Source: Budorcas taxicolor (Eukaryota; Chordata; Mammalia; Artiodactyla; Bovidae). Taken from it: a DNA stretch of 64,000 nt. Location: positions 1 through 64,000 of the forward strand of contig NC_068925.1 in the NCBI RefSeq assembly GCF_023091745.1, read 5' to 3'. Position 1 is the stretch's first letter, and each line of letters starts with the position of its first letter. The notes below the pieces were generated by a model. The model was not told where the DNA came from. It ran no database searches and saw only the letters and a list, made by a program, of their open reading frames with translations. Positions 50,648 through 62,066 of the stretch are shown here, in pieces. Made by a program: the position numbers and the translations under genes.

Positions 50648-53600
50648 GAATTCCTCTCCAGTGTTGCCATGGATCTTGGGGTGCTTCTGAGTCTCCCCAG
50701 GGGAGTCAGGCCTCGTCTCGAGTGGGGGCATGCACCTGTGCTTTCCTCCCGAGCTGCAGCAGTAGTGTCACGCTTCCTGTCACGTGGATCAAGGGCTCTG
50801 TGGCTTTCCCTCGAGGCTGTCCCTCGAGGCTTTCCCACGAGGCTTTCCCACAGGGCTGTGCCACGTGCCACCTTGGTGTGAGTCGATCCTCGGCGTGAAA
50901 GGCGAGCCGGTGAAGGGAAAAGAGGTTCCTCTGGAATGGACTGAGATATCTGGGGGACTCTTGGAATGGTGGCACGACCCTGGAGTTCCTCTCACCATTC
51001 CTGTTGAGAGGGCCTCCTCTTGAGATGCGACGGGAACGCCGGGAACTCTTTCCCGACGAAGCAGGGAAAGGATCCCTCATCTCGAGCTACGAGGCGGAAA
51101 CGGGGCTCCTCTGGATGTGGGCGGGACCCTCGTGATTCCTCTCGAGTGGAGACGGCTAGGTCGGGGAACTTCTTGATTTGCACCAAGGGTGTGAAGGACC
51201 CTTTCGAAGTTCCAGAGGGGAGGTGTGATCAGCCTCGAGACGCCTCAGCGGAAATGGGCCTCATCTCGCCTGGAGGGGAGAACCTCCTGGATTTTCTCGA
51301 GTTGCGGCAGGTCTTCTCGAGTTACGACGGGGACCTCAGGGACCCGCTCTGGTGGCCTCAGGAAAGGCCAGTCCCCATGCGAGTTACTAGGGGACCTCTC
51401 GGGATTCCTCTCCCGTCCATGCCGGGGCCTCAGTCCTTTTGTGGAGTCGGGGCCGGAACCTGAGGATTCCTCTCCAGTGTTGCCATGGATCTTGGGGTGC
51501 TTCTGAGTCTCCCCACGGGAGTCAGGCCTCGTCTCGAGTGGGGGCATGCACGTGCGCTTTCCTCCCGAGCTGCAGCAGTAGTGTCACGCTTCCTGTCACG
51601 TGGATCAAGGGATCTGTGGCTTTCCCTCGAGGCTGTCCCTCGAGGCTTTCCCACGAGGCTTTCCCACAGGGCTGTGCCACGTGCCACCTTGGTGTGAGTC
51701 GATCCTCGGGGTGAAAGACGAGCCGGTGAAGGGAAAAGAGTTTCCTCTGGAATGGACTGAGACATCTGGGGGACTCTTGGAATGGTGGCACGACCCTGGA
51801 GTTCCTCTCGCCGTTCCTGTTGAGAGGGCCTCCTCTTGAGTTGCGACGGGAACGCCGGGAACTCTTTCCCGACGATGCAGGGAAAGGATCCCTCATCTCG
51901 AGCTACGAGGTGGAAAGGGTGCTCCTCCGGATGTGGGCGGGACCCTCGTGATTCCTCTCGAGTGGAGACGGGTATGTCGGGGAACTTCTTGATTTGCACC
52001 AAGGGTGTGAAGGACCCTTTCGAAGTTCCAGAGGGGAGGTGTGATCAGCCTCGAGACGCCTCAGCGGAAATGGGCCTCATCTCGCCTGGAGGGGAGAACC
52101 TCCTGGATTTTCTCGAGTTGCGGCAGGTCTTCTCGAGTTACGACGGGGACCTCAGGGACCCGGTCTGGTGGCCTCAGGAAAGGCCAGTCCCCATGCGAGT
52201 TGCTAGGGGACCTCTCGGGATTCCTCTCCCGTCCATGCCGGGGCCTCAGTCCTTGTGTGGAGTCGGGGCCGGAACCTGAGGATTCCTCTCCAGTGTTGCC
52301 ATGGATCTTGGGGTGCTTCTGAGTGTCCCCAGGGGAGTTAGGCCTCGTCTCGAGTGGGGGCATGCACGTGCGCTTTCCTCCCCAGCTGCAGCAGTAGTGT
52401 CACGCTTCCTGTCACGTGGATCAAGGGATCTGTGGCTTTCCCTCGAGGCTGTCCCTCGAGGCTTTCCCACGAGGCTTTCCCACAGGGCTGTGCCACGTGC
52501 CACCTTGGTGTGAGTCGATCCTCGGGGTGAAAGACGAGCCGGTGAAGGGAAAAGAGTTTCCTCTGGAATGGACTGAGACATCTGGGGGACTCTTGGAATG
52601 GTGGCACGACCCTGGAGTTCCTCTCGCCGTTCCTGTTGAGAGGGCCTCCTCTTGAGTTGCGACGGGAACGCCGGGAACTCTTTCCCGACGATGCAGGGAA
52701 AGGATCCCTCATCTCGAGCTACGAGGTGGAAAGGGTGCTCCTCCGGATGTGGGCGGGACCCTCGTGATTCCTCTCGAGTGGAGACGGGTATGTCGGGGAA
52801 CTTCTTGATTTGCACCAAGGGTGTGAAGGACCCTTTCGAAGTTCCAGAGGGGAGGTGTGATCAGCCTCGAGACGCCTCAGCGGAAATGGGCCTCATCTCG
52901 CCTGGAGGGGAGAACCTCCTGGATTTTCTCGAGTTGCGGCAGGTCTTCTCGAGTTACGACGGGGACCTCAGGGACCCGGTCTGGTGGCCTCAGGAAAGGC
53001 CAGTCCCCATGCGAGTTGCTAGGGGACCTCTCGGGATTCCTCTCCCGTCCATGCCGGGGCCTCAGTCCTTGTGTGGAGTCGGGGCCGGAACCTGAGGATT
53101 CCTCTCCAGTGTTGCCATGGATCTTGGGGTGCTTCTGAGTGTCCCCAGGGGAGTTAGGCCTCGTCTCGAGTGGGGGCATGCACGTGCGCTTTCCTCCCCA
53201 GCTGCAGCAGTAGTGTCACGCTTCCTGTCACGTGGATCAAGGGATCTGTGGCTTTCCCTCGAGGCTGTCCCTCGAGGCTTTCCCACGAGGCTTTCCCACA
53301 GGGCTGTGCCACGTGCCACCTTGGTGTGAGTCGATCCTCGGCGTGAAATACGAGACGGTGAAGGGAAAAGAGGTTCCTCTGGAATGGACTGAGATATCTG
53401 GGGGACTCTTGGAATGGTGGCACAACCCAGGAGTTCCTCTCGCCGTTCCTGTTGAGAGGGCCTCCTCTTGAGATGCGACGGGAAAGCCGGGAACTCTTTC
53501 CCGACGAAGCAGGGAAAGGATCCCTCATCTCGAGCTACGAGGTGGAAAGGGGGCTCCTCCAGATGTGGGCGGGACCCTCGTGATTCCTCTCGAGTGGAGA

Positions 53601-56600
53601 CGGGTATGTCGGGGAACTTCTTGATTTGCACCAAGGGTGTGAAGGACCCTTTCGAAGTTCCTGAGGGGAGGTGTGATCAGCCTCGAGACGCCTCAGCAGA
53701 AATGGGCCTCATCTCGCCTGGAGGGGAGAACCTCCTGGATTTTCTCGAGTTGCGGCACATCTTCTCGAGTTACGACGGGGACCTCAGGGACCCGCTCTGG
53801 TGGCCTCAGAAAAGGCCAGTCCCCATGCGAGTTGCTAGGGGACCTCTCGGGATTCCTCTCCCGTCCATGCCGGGGCCTCAGTCCTTGTGTGGAGTCGGGG
53901 CCGGAACCTGAGGATTCCTCTCCAGTGTTGCCATGGATCTTGGGGTGCTTCTGAGTCTCCCCAAGGGAGTCAGGCCTCGTTTCGAGTTGTGGCATGCACG
54001 TGCGCTTTCCTCCCGAGCTGCAGCAGTAGTGTCACGCTTCCTGTCACGTGGATCAAGGGATCTGTGGCTTTCCCTCGAGGCTGTCCCTCGAGGCTTTCCC
54101 ACGAGGCTTTCCCACAGGGCTGTGCCACGTGCCACCTTGGTGTGAGTCGATCCTCGGCGTGAAAGACGAGCCGGTGAAGGGAAAAGAGGTTCCTCTGGAA
54201 TGGACTGAGGCATCTGGGGGACTCTTGGAATGGTGGCACGACCCTGGAGTTCCTCTCGCCGTTCCTGTTGAGAGGGCCTCCTCTTGAGATGCGACGGGAA
54301 CGCCGGGAACTCTTTCCCGACGAAGCAGGGAAAGGATCCCTCATCTCGAGCTACGAGACGGAAACGGGGCTCCTCTGGATGTGGGCGGGACCCTCGTGAT
54401 TCCTCTCGAGTGGAGACGGCTAGGTCGGGGAATTTCTTGACTTGCACCAAGGGTGTGAAGGACCCTTTCGAAGTTCCAGAGGGGAGGTGTGATCAGCCTC
54501 GAGACGCCTCAGCGGAAATGGGCCTCATCTCGCCTGGAGGGGAGAACCTCCTGGATTTTCTCCAGTTGCGGCAGGTCTTCTCGAGTTATGACGGGGACCT
54601 CAGGGACCCGCTCTGGTGGCCTCAGGAAAGGCCAGTCCCCATGCAAGTTGCTAGGGGACCTCTCGGGATTCCTCTCCCGTCCATGCCGGGGCCTCAGTCC
54701 TTGTGTGGAGTCGGGGCCGGAACCTGAGGATTCCTCTCCAGTGTTGCCATGGATCTTGGGGTGCTTCTGAGTCTCCCCAGGGGAGTCAGGCCTCGTCTCG
54801 AGTGGGGGCATGCACGTGCGCTTTCCTCCCGAGCTGCAGCAGAAGTGTCACGCTTCCTGTCACGTGGATCAAGGGATCTGTGGCTTTCCCTCGAGGCTGT
54901 CCCTCGAGGCTTTCCCACGAGGCTTTCCCACAGGGCTGTGCCACGTGCCACCTTGGTGTGAGTCGATCCTCGGCGTGAAAGACGAGCCGGTGAAGTGAAA
55001 AGAGGTTCCTCTGGAATGGACTGAGACATCTGGGGGACTCTTGGAATGGTGGCACGACCCTGGAGTTCCTCTCGCCGTTCCTGTTGAGAGGGCCTCCTCT
55101 TGAGATGCGACGGGAACGCCGGGAACTCTTTCCCGACGAAGCAGGGAAAGGATCCCTCATCTCGAGCTACGAGGCGGAAACGGGGCTCCTCTGGATGTGG
55201 GCGGGACCCTCGTGATTCCTCTCGAGGGAAGACGGCTAAGTTGGGGAACTTCTTGATTTGCACCAAGGGTGTAAAGGACCCTTTCGAAGTTTCAGAGGTG
55301 AGGTGTGATCAGCCTCGAGACGCCTCAGCGGAAATGGGCCTCATCTCGCCTGGAGGGGAGAACCTCCTGGATTTTCTCGAGTTGCGGCAGGTCTTCTCGA
55401 GTTACGACGGGGACCTCAGGGACCCGCTCTGGTGGCCTCAGGAAAGGCCAGACCCCATGCGAGTTGCTAGGGGACCTCTCGGGATACCTCTCCCGTCCAT
55501 GCCGGGGCCTCAGTCCTTGTGTGGAGTCGGGGCCGGAACCTGAGGATTCCTCTCCAGTGTTGCCATGGATCTTGGGGTGCTTCTGAGTCTCCCCATGGGA
55601 GTCAGGCCTCGTCTCGAGTTGGGGCATGCACGTGAGCTTTCCTCCCGAGCTGCAGAAGTAGTGTCACGCTTCCTGTCACGTGGATCAAGGGATCTGTGGC
55701 TTTCCCTCGAGGCTGTCCCTCGAGGCTTTCCCACGAGGCTTCCCCTCAGGGCTGTGCCACGTGCCACCTTGGTGTGAGTCGATCCTCGGCGTGAAATACG
55801 AGCCTGTGAAGGGAAAAGAGGTTCCTCTGGAATGGACTGAGATATCTGGGGGACTCTTCGAATGGTGGCACGACCCTGGAGTTCCTCTCGCCGTTCCTGT
55901 TGAGAGGGCCTCCTCTTGAGATGCGACGGGAAAGCCGGGAACTCTTTCCCGACAAAGCAGGGAAAGGATCCCTCATCTCGAGCTACGAGGTGCAAAGGGT
56001 GCTCCTCCGGATGTGGGCGGGACCCTCGTGATTCCTCTCGAGTGGAGACGGCTAGGTCGGGGAACTTCTTGATTTGCACCAAGGGTGTGAAGGACCCTTT
56101 CGAAGTTCCAGAGGGGAGGTGTGATCAGCCTCGAGACGCCTCAGCGGAAATGGGCCTCATCTCGCCTGGAGGGGAGAACCTACTGGATTTTCTCGAGTTG
56201 CGGCAGGTCTTCTCGAGTTACGACGGGGACCTCAGGGACCCGCTCTGGTGGCCTCAGGAAAGGCCAGTCCCCATGCGAGTTGCTAGGGGACCTCTCGGGA
56301 TTCCTCTCCCGTCCATGCCGGGGCCTCAGTCCTTGTGTGGAGTCGGGGCCGGAACCTGAGGATTCCTCTCCAGTGTTGCCATGGATCTTGGGGTGCTTCT
56401 GAGTGTCCCCATGGGAGTCAGGCCTCGTCTCGAGTTGGGGCATGCACGTGCGCTTTCCTCCCGAGCTGCAGCAGTAGTGTCACGCTTCCTGTCACGTGGA
56501 TCAAGGGATCTGTGGCTTTCCCTCGAAGCTGTCCCTCGAGGCTTTCCCACGAGGCTTTCCCACAGGGCTGTGCCACGTGCCACCTTGGTGTGAGTCGATC

Positions 56601-57196
56601 CTCGGGGTGAAAGACGAGCCGGTGAAGGGAAAAGAGGTTCCTCTGGAATGGACTGAGACATCTGGGGGACTCTTGGAATGGTGGCACGACCCTGGAGTTC
56701 CTCTCACCGTTCCTGTTGAGAGGGCCTCCTCTTGAGATGCGACGGGAACGCCGGGAACTCTTTCCCGACGAAGCAGGGAAAGGATCCCTCATCTCGAGCT
56801 ACGAGGTGGAAACGGGGCTCCTCTGGATGTGGGCGGGACCCTCGTGATTCCTCTCGAGTGGAGACGGCTAGGTCGGGGAACTTCTTGATTTGCACCAAGG
56901 GTGTGAAGGACCCTTTCGAAGTTCCAGAGGGGAGGTGTGATCAGCCTCGAGACGCCTCAGCGGAAATGGGCCTCATCTCGCCTGGAGGGGAGAACCTCCT
57001 GGATTTTCTCGAGTTGCGGCAGGTCTTCTCGAGTTACGACGGGGACCTCAGGGACCCGGTCTGGTGGCCTCAGGAAAGGCCAGTCCCCATGGGAGTTGCT
57101 AGGGGACCTCTCGGGATTCCTCTCCCGTCCATGCCGGGGCCTCAGTCCTTGTGTGGAGTCGGGGCCGGAACCTGAGGATACCTCTCCAGTGTTGCC
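50648..57196 (+). repeat. Satellite monomers of mixed subtype, 50.6-57.2 kb
   Basis: Anchors at 50669, 51485, 52301, 53117, 53933, 54749, 55565 and 56381, all at 816-bp steps. Four monomers here carry GAGGTGGAAAGGGNGCTCC or GAGGTGCAAAGGG (about 51907, 52723, 53539 and 55987), a subtype also seen at about 31515, 34780 and 39672. The TTCCCCTCAGGG variant at 55740 matches 34531 and 39425. The region includes the perfect adjacent duplication at 51.57-53.34 kb. Confidence 0.92.
51566..53342 (+). repeat. Perfect adjacent duplication, about 0.96 kb at 816-bp offset
   Basis: Read base by base, 51566-52526 and 52382-53342 show no differences. The shared private variants are AAAGAGTTTCCTC, CTCTTGAGTTGCGACGG, GACGATGCAGGG and GTGCTCCTCCGG. 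The match breaks on the left at 51485-51565 (CCCCACGGG and CCCGAGCTG against CCCCAGGGG and CCCCAGCTG) and on the right at 52527/53343 (CTCGGGGTG against CTCGGCGTG). This is either the youngest duplication in the window or an assembly artefact. Confidence 0.85.
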
Positions 57197-58076
57197 ATGG
57201 ATCTTGGGGTGCTTCTGAGTCTCCCCAGGGGAGTCAGGCCTTGTCTCGAGTGGGGGCATGACGTGCGCTTTCCTCCCGAGCTGCAGCAGTAGTGGTCACG
57301 CTTCCTGTCACGTGGATCAAGGGATCTGTGGCTTTCCCTCGAGGCTGTCCCTCGAGGCTTTCCCACGAGGCTTTCCCACAGGGCTGAGCCACGTGCCACC
57401 TTGGTGTGAGTCGATCCTCGGCGTGAAAGACGAGCCGGTGAAGGGAAAAGAGGTTCCTCTGGAATGGACTGAGACATCTGGGGGACTCTTGGAATGGTGG
57501 CACGACCCTGGAGTTCCTCTCGCCGTTCCTGTTGAGAGGGCCTCCTCTTGAGATGCGACGGGAACGCCGGGAACTCTTTCCCGACGAAGCAGGGAAAGGA
57601 TCCCTCATCTCGAGCTACGAGGCGGAAACGGGGCTCCTCTGGATGTGGGCGGGACCCTCGTGATTCCTCTCGAGTGGAGACGGGTATGTCGGGGAACTTC
57701 TTGATTTGCACCAAGGGTGTGAAGGACCCTTTGGAAGTTCCAGAGGTGAGGTGTGATCAGCCTCGAGACGCCTCAGCGGAAATGGGCCTCATCTCGCCTG
57801 GAGGGGAGAACCTCCTGGATTTTCTCGAGTTGTGGCAGGTCTTCTCGAGTTACGACGGGGACCTCAGGGACCCGCTCTGGTGGCCTCAGGAAAGGCCAGA
57901 CCCCATGCGAGTTGCTAGGGGACCTCTCGGGATTCCTTTCCCGTCCATGCCGGGGCCTCAGTCCTTGTGTGGAGTCGGGGCCGGAACCTGAGGATTCCTC
58001 TCCAGTGTTGCCATGGATCTTGGGGTGCTTCTGAGTCTCCCCAGGGGAGTCAGGCCTCGTCTCGAGTGGGGGCATG

Positions 58077-58211
58077 CACGTGCGCTTTCCTCCCGAGCTG
58101 CAGCAGTAGTGTCACGCTTCCTGTCACGTGGATCAAGGGATCTGTGGCTTTCCCTCGAGGCTGTCCCTCGAGGCTTTCCCACGAGGCTTTCCCACAGGGC
58201 TGTGCCACGTG
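58077..58211. other. Cluster of three CACGTG palindromes, one as GTCACGTG
   Basis: CACGTG occurs at 58077-58082, 58125-58130 and 58206-58211, spaced 48 and 81 bp. The middle copy is embedded in GTCACGTG (58123-58130). The triplet recurs in almost every monomer (for example 167-172, 215-220 and 296-301), giving over 200 copies in 64 kb where chance would give about 16. CACGTG is the core E-box of bHLH-ZIP factors such as USF and MYC/MAX, and GTCACGTG also fits the yeast centromere CDEI consensus RTCACRTG. Presence and spacing are seen; any binding is inference, and CpG methylation of the core would be expected to weaken it. Confidence 0.6.
58152..58203 (+). repeat. Internal 4 x 13-bp mini-repeat of the monomer
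   Basis: Four contiguous 13-bp units: CCCTCGAGGCTGT (58152-58164), CCCTCGAGGCTTT (58165-58177), CCCACGAGGCTTT (58178-58190) and CCCACAGGGCTGT (58191-58203). The same block is present in nearly every monomer, for example at 242-293. A common subtype changes the first unit to CCCTCGAAGCTGT. Units 1 and 2 differ at one base, which makes this the obvious slippage site in the monomer; the two 803-bp monomers have lost exactly one unit here. Confidence 0.93.
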
Positions 58212-60460
58212 CCACCTTGGTGTGAGTCGATCCTCGGCGTGAAAGACGAGCCGGTGAAGGGAAAAGAGGTTCCTCTGGAATGGACTGAGACATCTGGGGG
58301 ACTCTTGGAATGGTGGCACGACCCTGGAGTTCCTCTCGCCGTTCCTGTTGAGAGGGCCTCCTCTTGAGATGCGACGGGAACGCCGGGAACTCTTTCCCGA
58401 CGAAGCAGGGAAAGGATCCCTCATCTCGAGCTACGAGGCGGAAACGGGGCTCCTCTGGATGTGGGCGGGACCCTCGTGATTCCTCTCGAGTGGAGACGGC
58501 TAGGTCGCGGAACTTCTTGATTTGCACCAAGGGTGTGAAGGACCCTTTGGAAGTTCCAGAGGTGAGGTGTGATCAGCCTCGAGACGCCTCAGCGGAAATG
58601 GGCCTCATCTCGCCTGGAGGGGAGAACCTCCTGGATTTTCTCGAGTTGTGGCAGGTCTTCTCGAGTTACGACGGGGACCTCAGGGACCCGCTCTGGTGGC
58701 CTCAGGAAAGGCCAGACCCCATGCGAGTTGCTAGGGGACCTCTCGGGATTCCTTTCCCGTCCATGCCGGGGCCTCAGTCCTTGTGTGGAGTCGGGGCCGG
58801 AACCTGAGGATTCCTCTCCAGTGTTGCCATGGATCTTGGGGTGCTTCTGAGTCTCCCCAGGGGAGTCAGGCCTCGTCTCGAGTGGGGGCATGCACGTGCG
58901 CTTTCCTCCCGAGCTGCAGCAGTAGTGTCACGCTTCCTGTCATGTGGATCAAGGGATCTGTGGCTTTCCCTCGAGGCTGTCCCTCGAGGCTTTCCCACGA
59001 GGCTTTCCCACAGGGCTGTGCCACGTGCCACCTTGGTGTGAGTCGATCCTCGGCGTGAAAGACGAGCCGGTGAAGGGAAAAGAGGTTCCTCTGGAATGGA
59101 CTGAGACATCTGGGGGACTCTTGGAATGGTGGCACGACCCTGGAGTTCCTCTCGCCGTTCCTGTTGAGAGGGCCTCCTCTTGAGATGCGACGGGAACGCC
59201 GGGAACTCTTTCCCGACGAAGCAGGGAAAGGATCCCTCATCTCGAGCTACGAGGCGGAAACGGGGCTCCTCTGGATGTGGGCGGGACCCTCGTGATTCCT
59301 CTCGAGTGGAGACGGCTAGGTCGGGGAACTTCTTGATTTGCACCAAGGGTGTGAAGGACCCTTTGGAAGTTCCAGAGGTGAGGTGTGATCAGCCTCGAGA
59401 CGCCTCAGCGGAAATGGGCCTCATCTCGCCTGGAGGGGAGAACCTCCTGGATTTTCTCGAGTTGCGGCAGGTCTTCTCGAGTTACGACGGGGACCTCAGG
59501 GACCCGCTCTGGTGGCCTCAGGAAAGGCCAGACCCCATGCGAGTTGCTAGGGGACCTCTCGGGATTCCTCTCCCGTCCATGCCGGGGCCTCAGTCCTTGT
59601 GTGGAGTCGGGGCCGGAACATGAGGATTCCTCTCCAGTGTTGCCATGGATCTTGGGGTGCTTCTGAGTCTCCCCAGGGGAGTCAGGCCTTGTCTCGAGTG
59701 GGGTCATGCACGTGCGCTTTCCTCCCGAGCTGCAGCAGTAGTGTCACGCTTCCTGTCACGTGGATCAAGGGATCTGTGGCTTTCCCTCGAGGCTGTCCCT
59801 CGAGGCTTTCCCAAGAGGCTTTCCCACAGGGCTGTGCCACGTGCCACCTTGGTGTGAGTCGATCCTCGGCGTGAAAGACGAGCCGGTGAAGGGAAAAGAG
59901 GTTCCTCTGGAATGGACTGAGACATCTGGGGGACTCTTGGAATGGTGGCACGAACCTGGAGGTCCTCTATCCGTTCCTGTTGAGAGGGCCTCCTCTTGAG
60001 ATGCGACGGGAACGCCGGGAACTCTTTCCCGACGAAGCAGGGAAAGGATCCCTCATCTCGAGATAGGAGGCGGAAACGGGGCTCCTCTGGATGTGGGCGG
60101 GACCCTCGTGATTCCTCTCGAGTGGAGACGGGTATGTCGGGGATCTTCTTGATTTGCACCAAGGGTGTGAAGGACCCTTTGGAAGTTCCAGAGGTGAGGT
60201 GTGATCAGCCTCGAGACGCCTCAGCGGAAATGGGCCTCATCTCGCCTGGAGGGGAGAACCTCCTGGATTTTCTCGAGTTGCGGCAGGTCTTCTCGAGTTA
60301 CGACGGGGACCTCAGGGACCCGCTCTGGTGGCCTCAGGAAAGGCCAGTCCCCATGCGAGTTGCTAGGGGACCTCTCGGGATTCCTCTCCCGTCCATGCCG
60401 GGGCCTCAGTCCTGGTGTGGAGTCGGGGCCGGAACCTGAGGATTCCTCTCCAGTGTTGCC

Positions 60461-61263
60461 ATGGATCTTGGGGTGCTTCTGAGTCTCCCCAGGGGAGTCA
60501 GGCCTCGTCTCGAGTGGGGGCATGCACGTGCGCTTTCCTCCCGAGCTGCAGCAGTAGTGTCACGCTTCCTGTCACGTGGATCAAGGGATCTGTGGCTTTC
60601 CCTCGAGGCTTTCCCACGAGGCTTTCCCACAGGGCTGTGCCACGTGCCACCTTGGTGTGAGTCGATCCTCGGCGTGAAAGACGAGCCGGTGAAGGGAAAA
60701 GAGGTTCCTCTGGAATGGACTGAGACATCTGGGGGACTCTTGGAATGGTGGCACGACCCTGGAGTTCCTCTCGCCGTTCCTGTTGAGAGGGCCTCCTCTT
60801 GAGATGCGACGGGAACGCCGGGAACTCTTTCCCGACGAAGCAGGGAAAGGATCCCTCATCTCGAGCTACGTGGCGGAAACGGGGCTCCTCTGGATGTGGC
60901 CGGGACGCTCGTGATTCCTCTCGAGTGGAGACGGGTATGTCGGGGAACTTCTTGATTTGCACCAAGGGTGTGAAGGACCCTTTGGAAGTTCCAGAGGTGA
61001 GGTGTGATCAGCCTCGAGACGCCTCAGCGGAAATGGGCCTCATCTCGCCTGGAGGGGAGAACCTCCTGGATTTTCTCGAGTTGCGGCAGGTCTTCTCGAG
61101 TTACGACGGGGACCTCAGGGACCCGCTCTGGTGGCCTCAGGAAAGGCCAGTCCCCATGCGAGTTGCTAGGGGACCTCTCGGGATTCCTCTCCCGTCCATG
61201 CCGGGGCCTCAGTCCTGGTGTGGAGTCGGGGCCGGAACCTGAGGATTCCTCTCCAGTGTTGCC
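60461..61263 (+). repeat. 803-bp deletion monomer, first of two
   Basis: The interval to the next anchor is 803 bp, 13 bp short. The loss is one unit of the 13-bp mini-repeat: only CCCTCGAGGCTTT (60600-60612), CCCACGAGGCTTT (60613-60625) and CCCACAGGGCTGT (60626-60638) remain. The rest matches its neighbours. It also carries CAGTCCTGGTGTGG upstream (about 60408), shared with the next monomer. Confidence 0.95.
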
Positions 61264-62066
61264 ATGGATCTTGGGGTGCTTCTGAGTCTCCCCAGGGGAG
61301 TCAGGCCTCGTCTCGAGTGGGGGCATGCACGTGCACTTTCCTCCCGAGCTGCAGCAGTAGTGTCACGCTTCCTGTCACGTGGATCAAGGGATCTGTGGCT
61401 TTCCCTCGAGGCTTTCCCACGAGGCTTTCCCACAGGGCTGTGCCACGTGCCACCTTGGTGTGAGTCGATCCTCGGCGTGAAAGACGAGCCGGTGAAGGGA
61501 AAAAAGGTTCCTCTGGAATGGACTGAGACATCTGGGGGACTCTTGGAATGGTGGCACGACCCTGGAGTTCCTCTCGCCGTTCCTGTTGAGAGGGCCTCCT
61601 CTTGAGATGCGACGGGAACGCCGGGAACTCTTTCCCGACGAAGCAGGGAAAGGATCCCTCATCTCGAGCTACGAGGGGGAAACGGGGCTCCTCTGGATGT
61701 GGGCGGGACCCTCGTGATTCCTCTCGAGTGGAGACGGCTAGGTCGGGGAACTTCTTGATTTGCACCAAGGGTGTGAAGGACCCTTTCGAAGTTCCAGAGT
61801 TGAGGTGTGATCAGCCTCGAGACGCCTCAGCGGAAATGGGCCTCATCTCGCCTGGAGGGGAGAACCTCCTGGATTTTCTCCAGTTGCGGCAGGTCTTCTC
61901 GAGTTACGACGGGGACCTCAGGGACCCGCTCTGGTGGCCTCAGGAAAGGCCAGTCCCCATGCGAGTTGCTAGGGGACCTCTCGGGATTCCTCTCCCGTCC
62001 ATGCCGGGGCCTCAGTCCTTGTGTGGAGTCGGGGCCGGAACCTGAGGATTCCTCTCCAGTGTTGCC
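61264..62066 (+). repeat. 803-bp deletion monomer, second of two
   Basis: It has the same 13-bp loss as its left neighbour, with three mini-repeat units at 61403-61441. It shares the upstream CAGTCCTGGTGTGG marker at about 61211. The two are therefore copies of one deleted monomer rather than two independent deletions. Private changes are CACGTGCACTTTCC near 61328 and GGAAAAAAGGTTCC near 61498. Confidence 0.95.

Larger units (their letters stand above)
58013..58828 (+). repeat. Representative monomer, with about 31-bp internal periodicity
   Basis: Chosen as close to the majority sequence and exactly 816 bp. A degenerate TTCCTCTCGAG-like phrase recurs through it. CTCGAG-like cores lie near 58061, 58092, 58121, 58154, then 58273 (CTCTGG), 58302 (CTCTTG), 58333 (CTCTCG), 58361 (CTCTTGAG), 58390, 58425 (CTCGAG), 58453 (CTCTGG), 58483 (CTCTCGAG), 58513 (CTTCTTGA) and 58543, at spacings of 28-33 bp. 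This is the trace of an ancestral unit of about 31 bp; 816 bp would hold about 26. Family knowledge: bovine 1.715 satellite has 31-bp subrepeats. Departures from the majority here are GGTCGCGG at 58504 and CCTTTGGAAG at 58544. Confidence 0.85.

Noticed and set aside
57260..57294. Rearrangement in the monomer at 57.2 kb
   Set aside because: Only one lost C and one gained G 30 bp apart; total length is unchanged, so it is a pair of small indels, possibly sequencing error.
58483..58502. Possible CENP-B box (TTCGNNNNANNCGGG) around CTCTCGAGTGGAGACGG
   Set aside because: In monomers ending GAGACGGGT the TCG, A and CGGG elements are present, but the spacing is one base too long. Monomers ending GAGACGGCT also lack CGGG. 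I found no exact box on either strand by eye; a motif scan would settle it.
57958..58530. Recurrent 190-codon minus-strand open frame, in most monomers
   Set aside because: It follows from a GC-rich repeat with few stops and a length divisible by three. It overlaps other open frames on both strands, has no recognisable domain, and is broken by one-base indels and new stops in many copies without any sign of constraint.
58364..58807. Recurrent 147-codon plus-strand open frame
   Set aside because: Same reasoning: present in many monomers, ended early in others by transitions such as CTGGTGACC near 27696 and CTGGTAGCC near 29327, and it has no domain or splice context.
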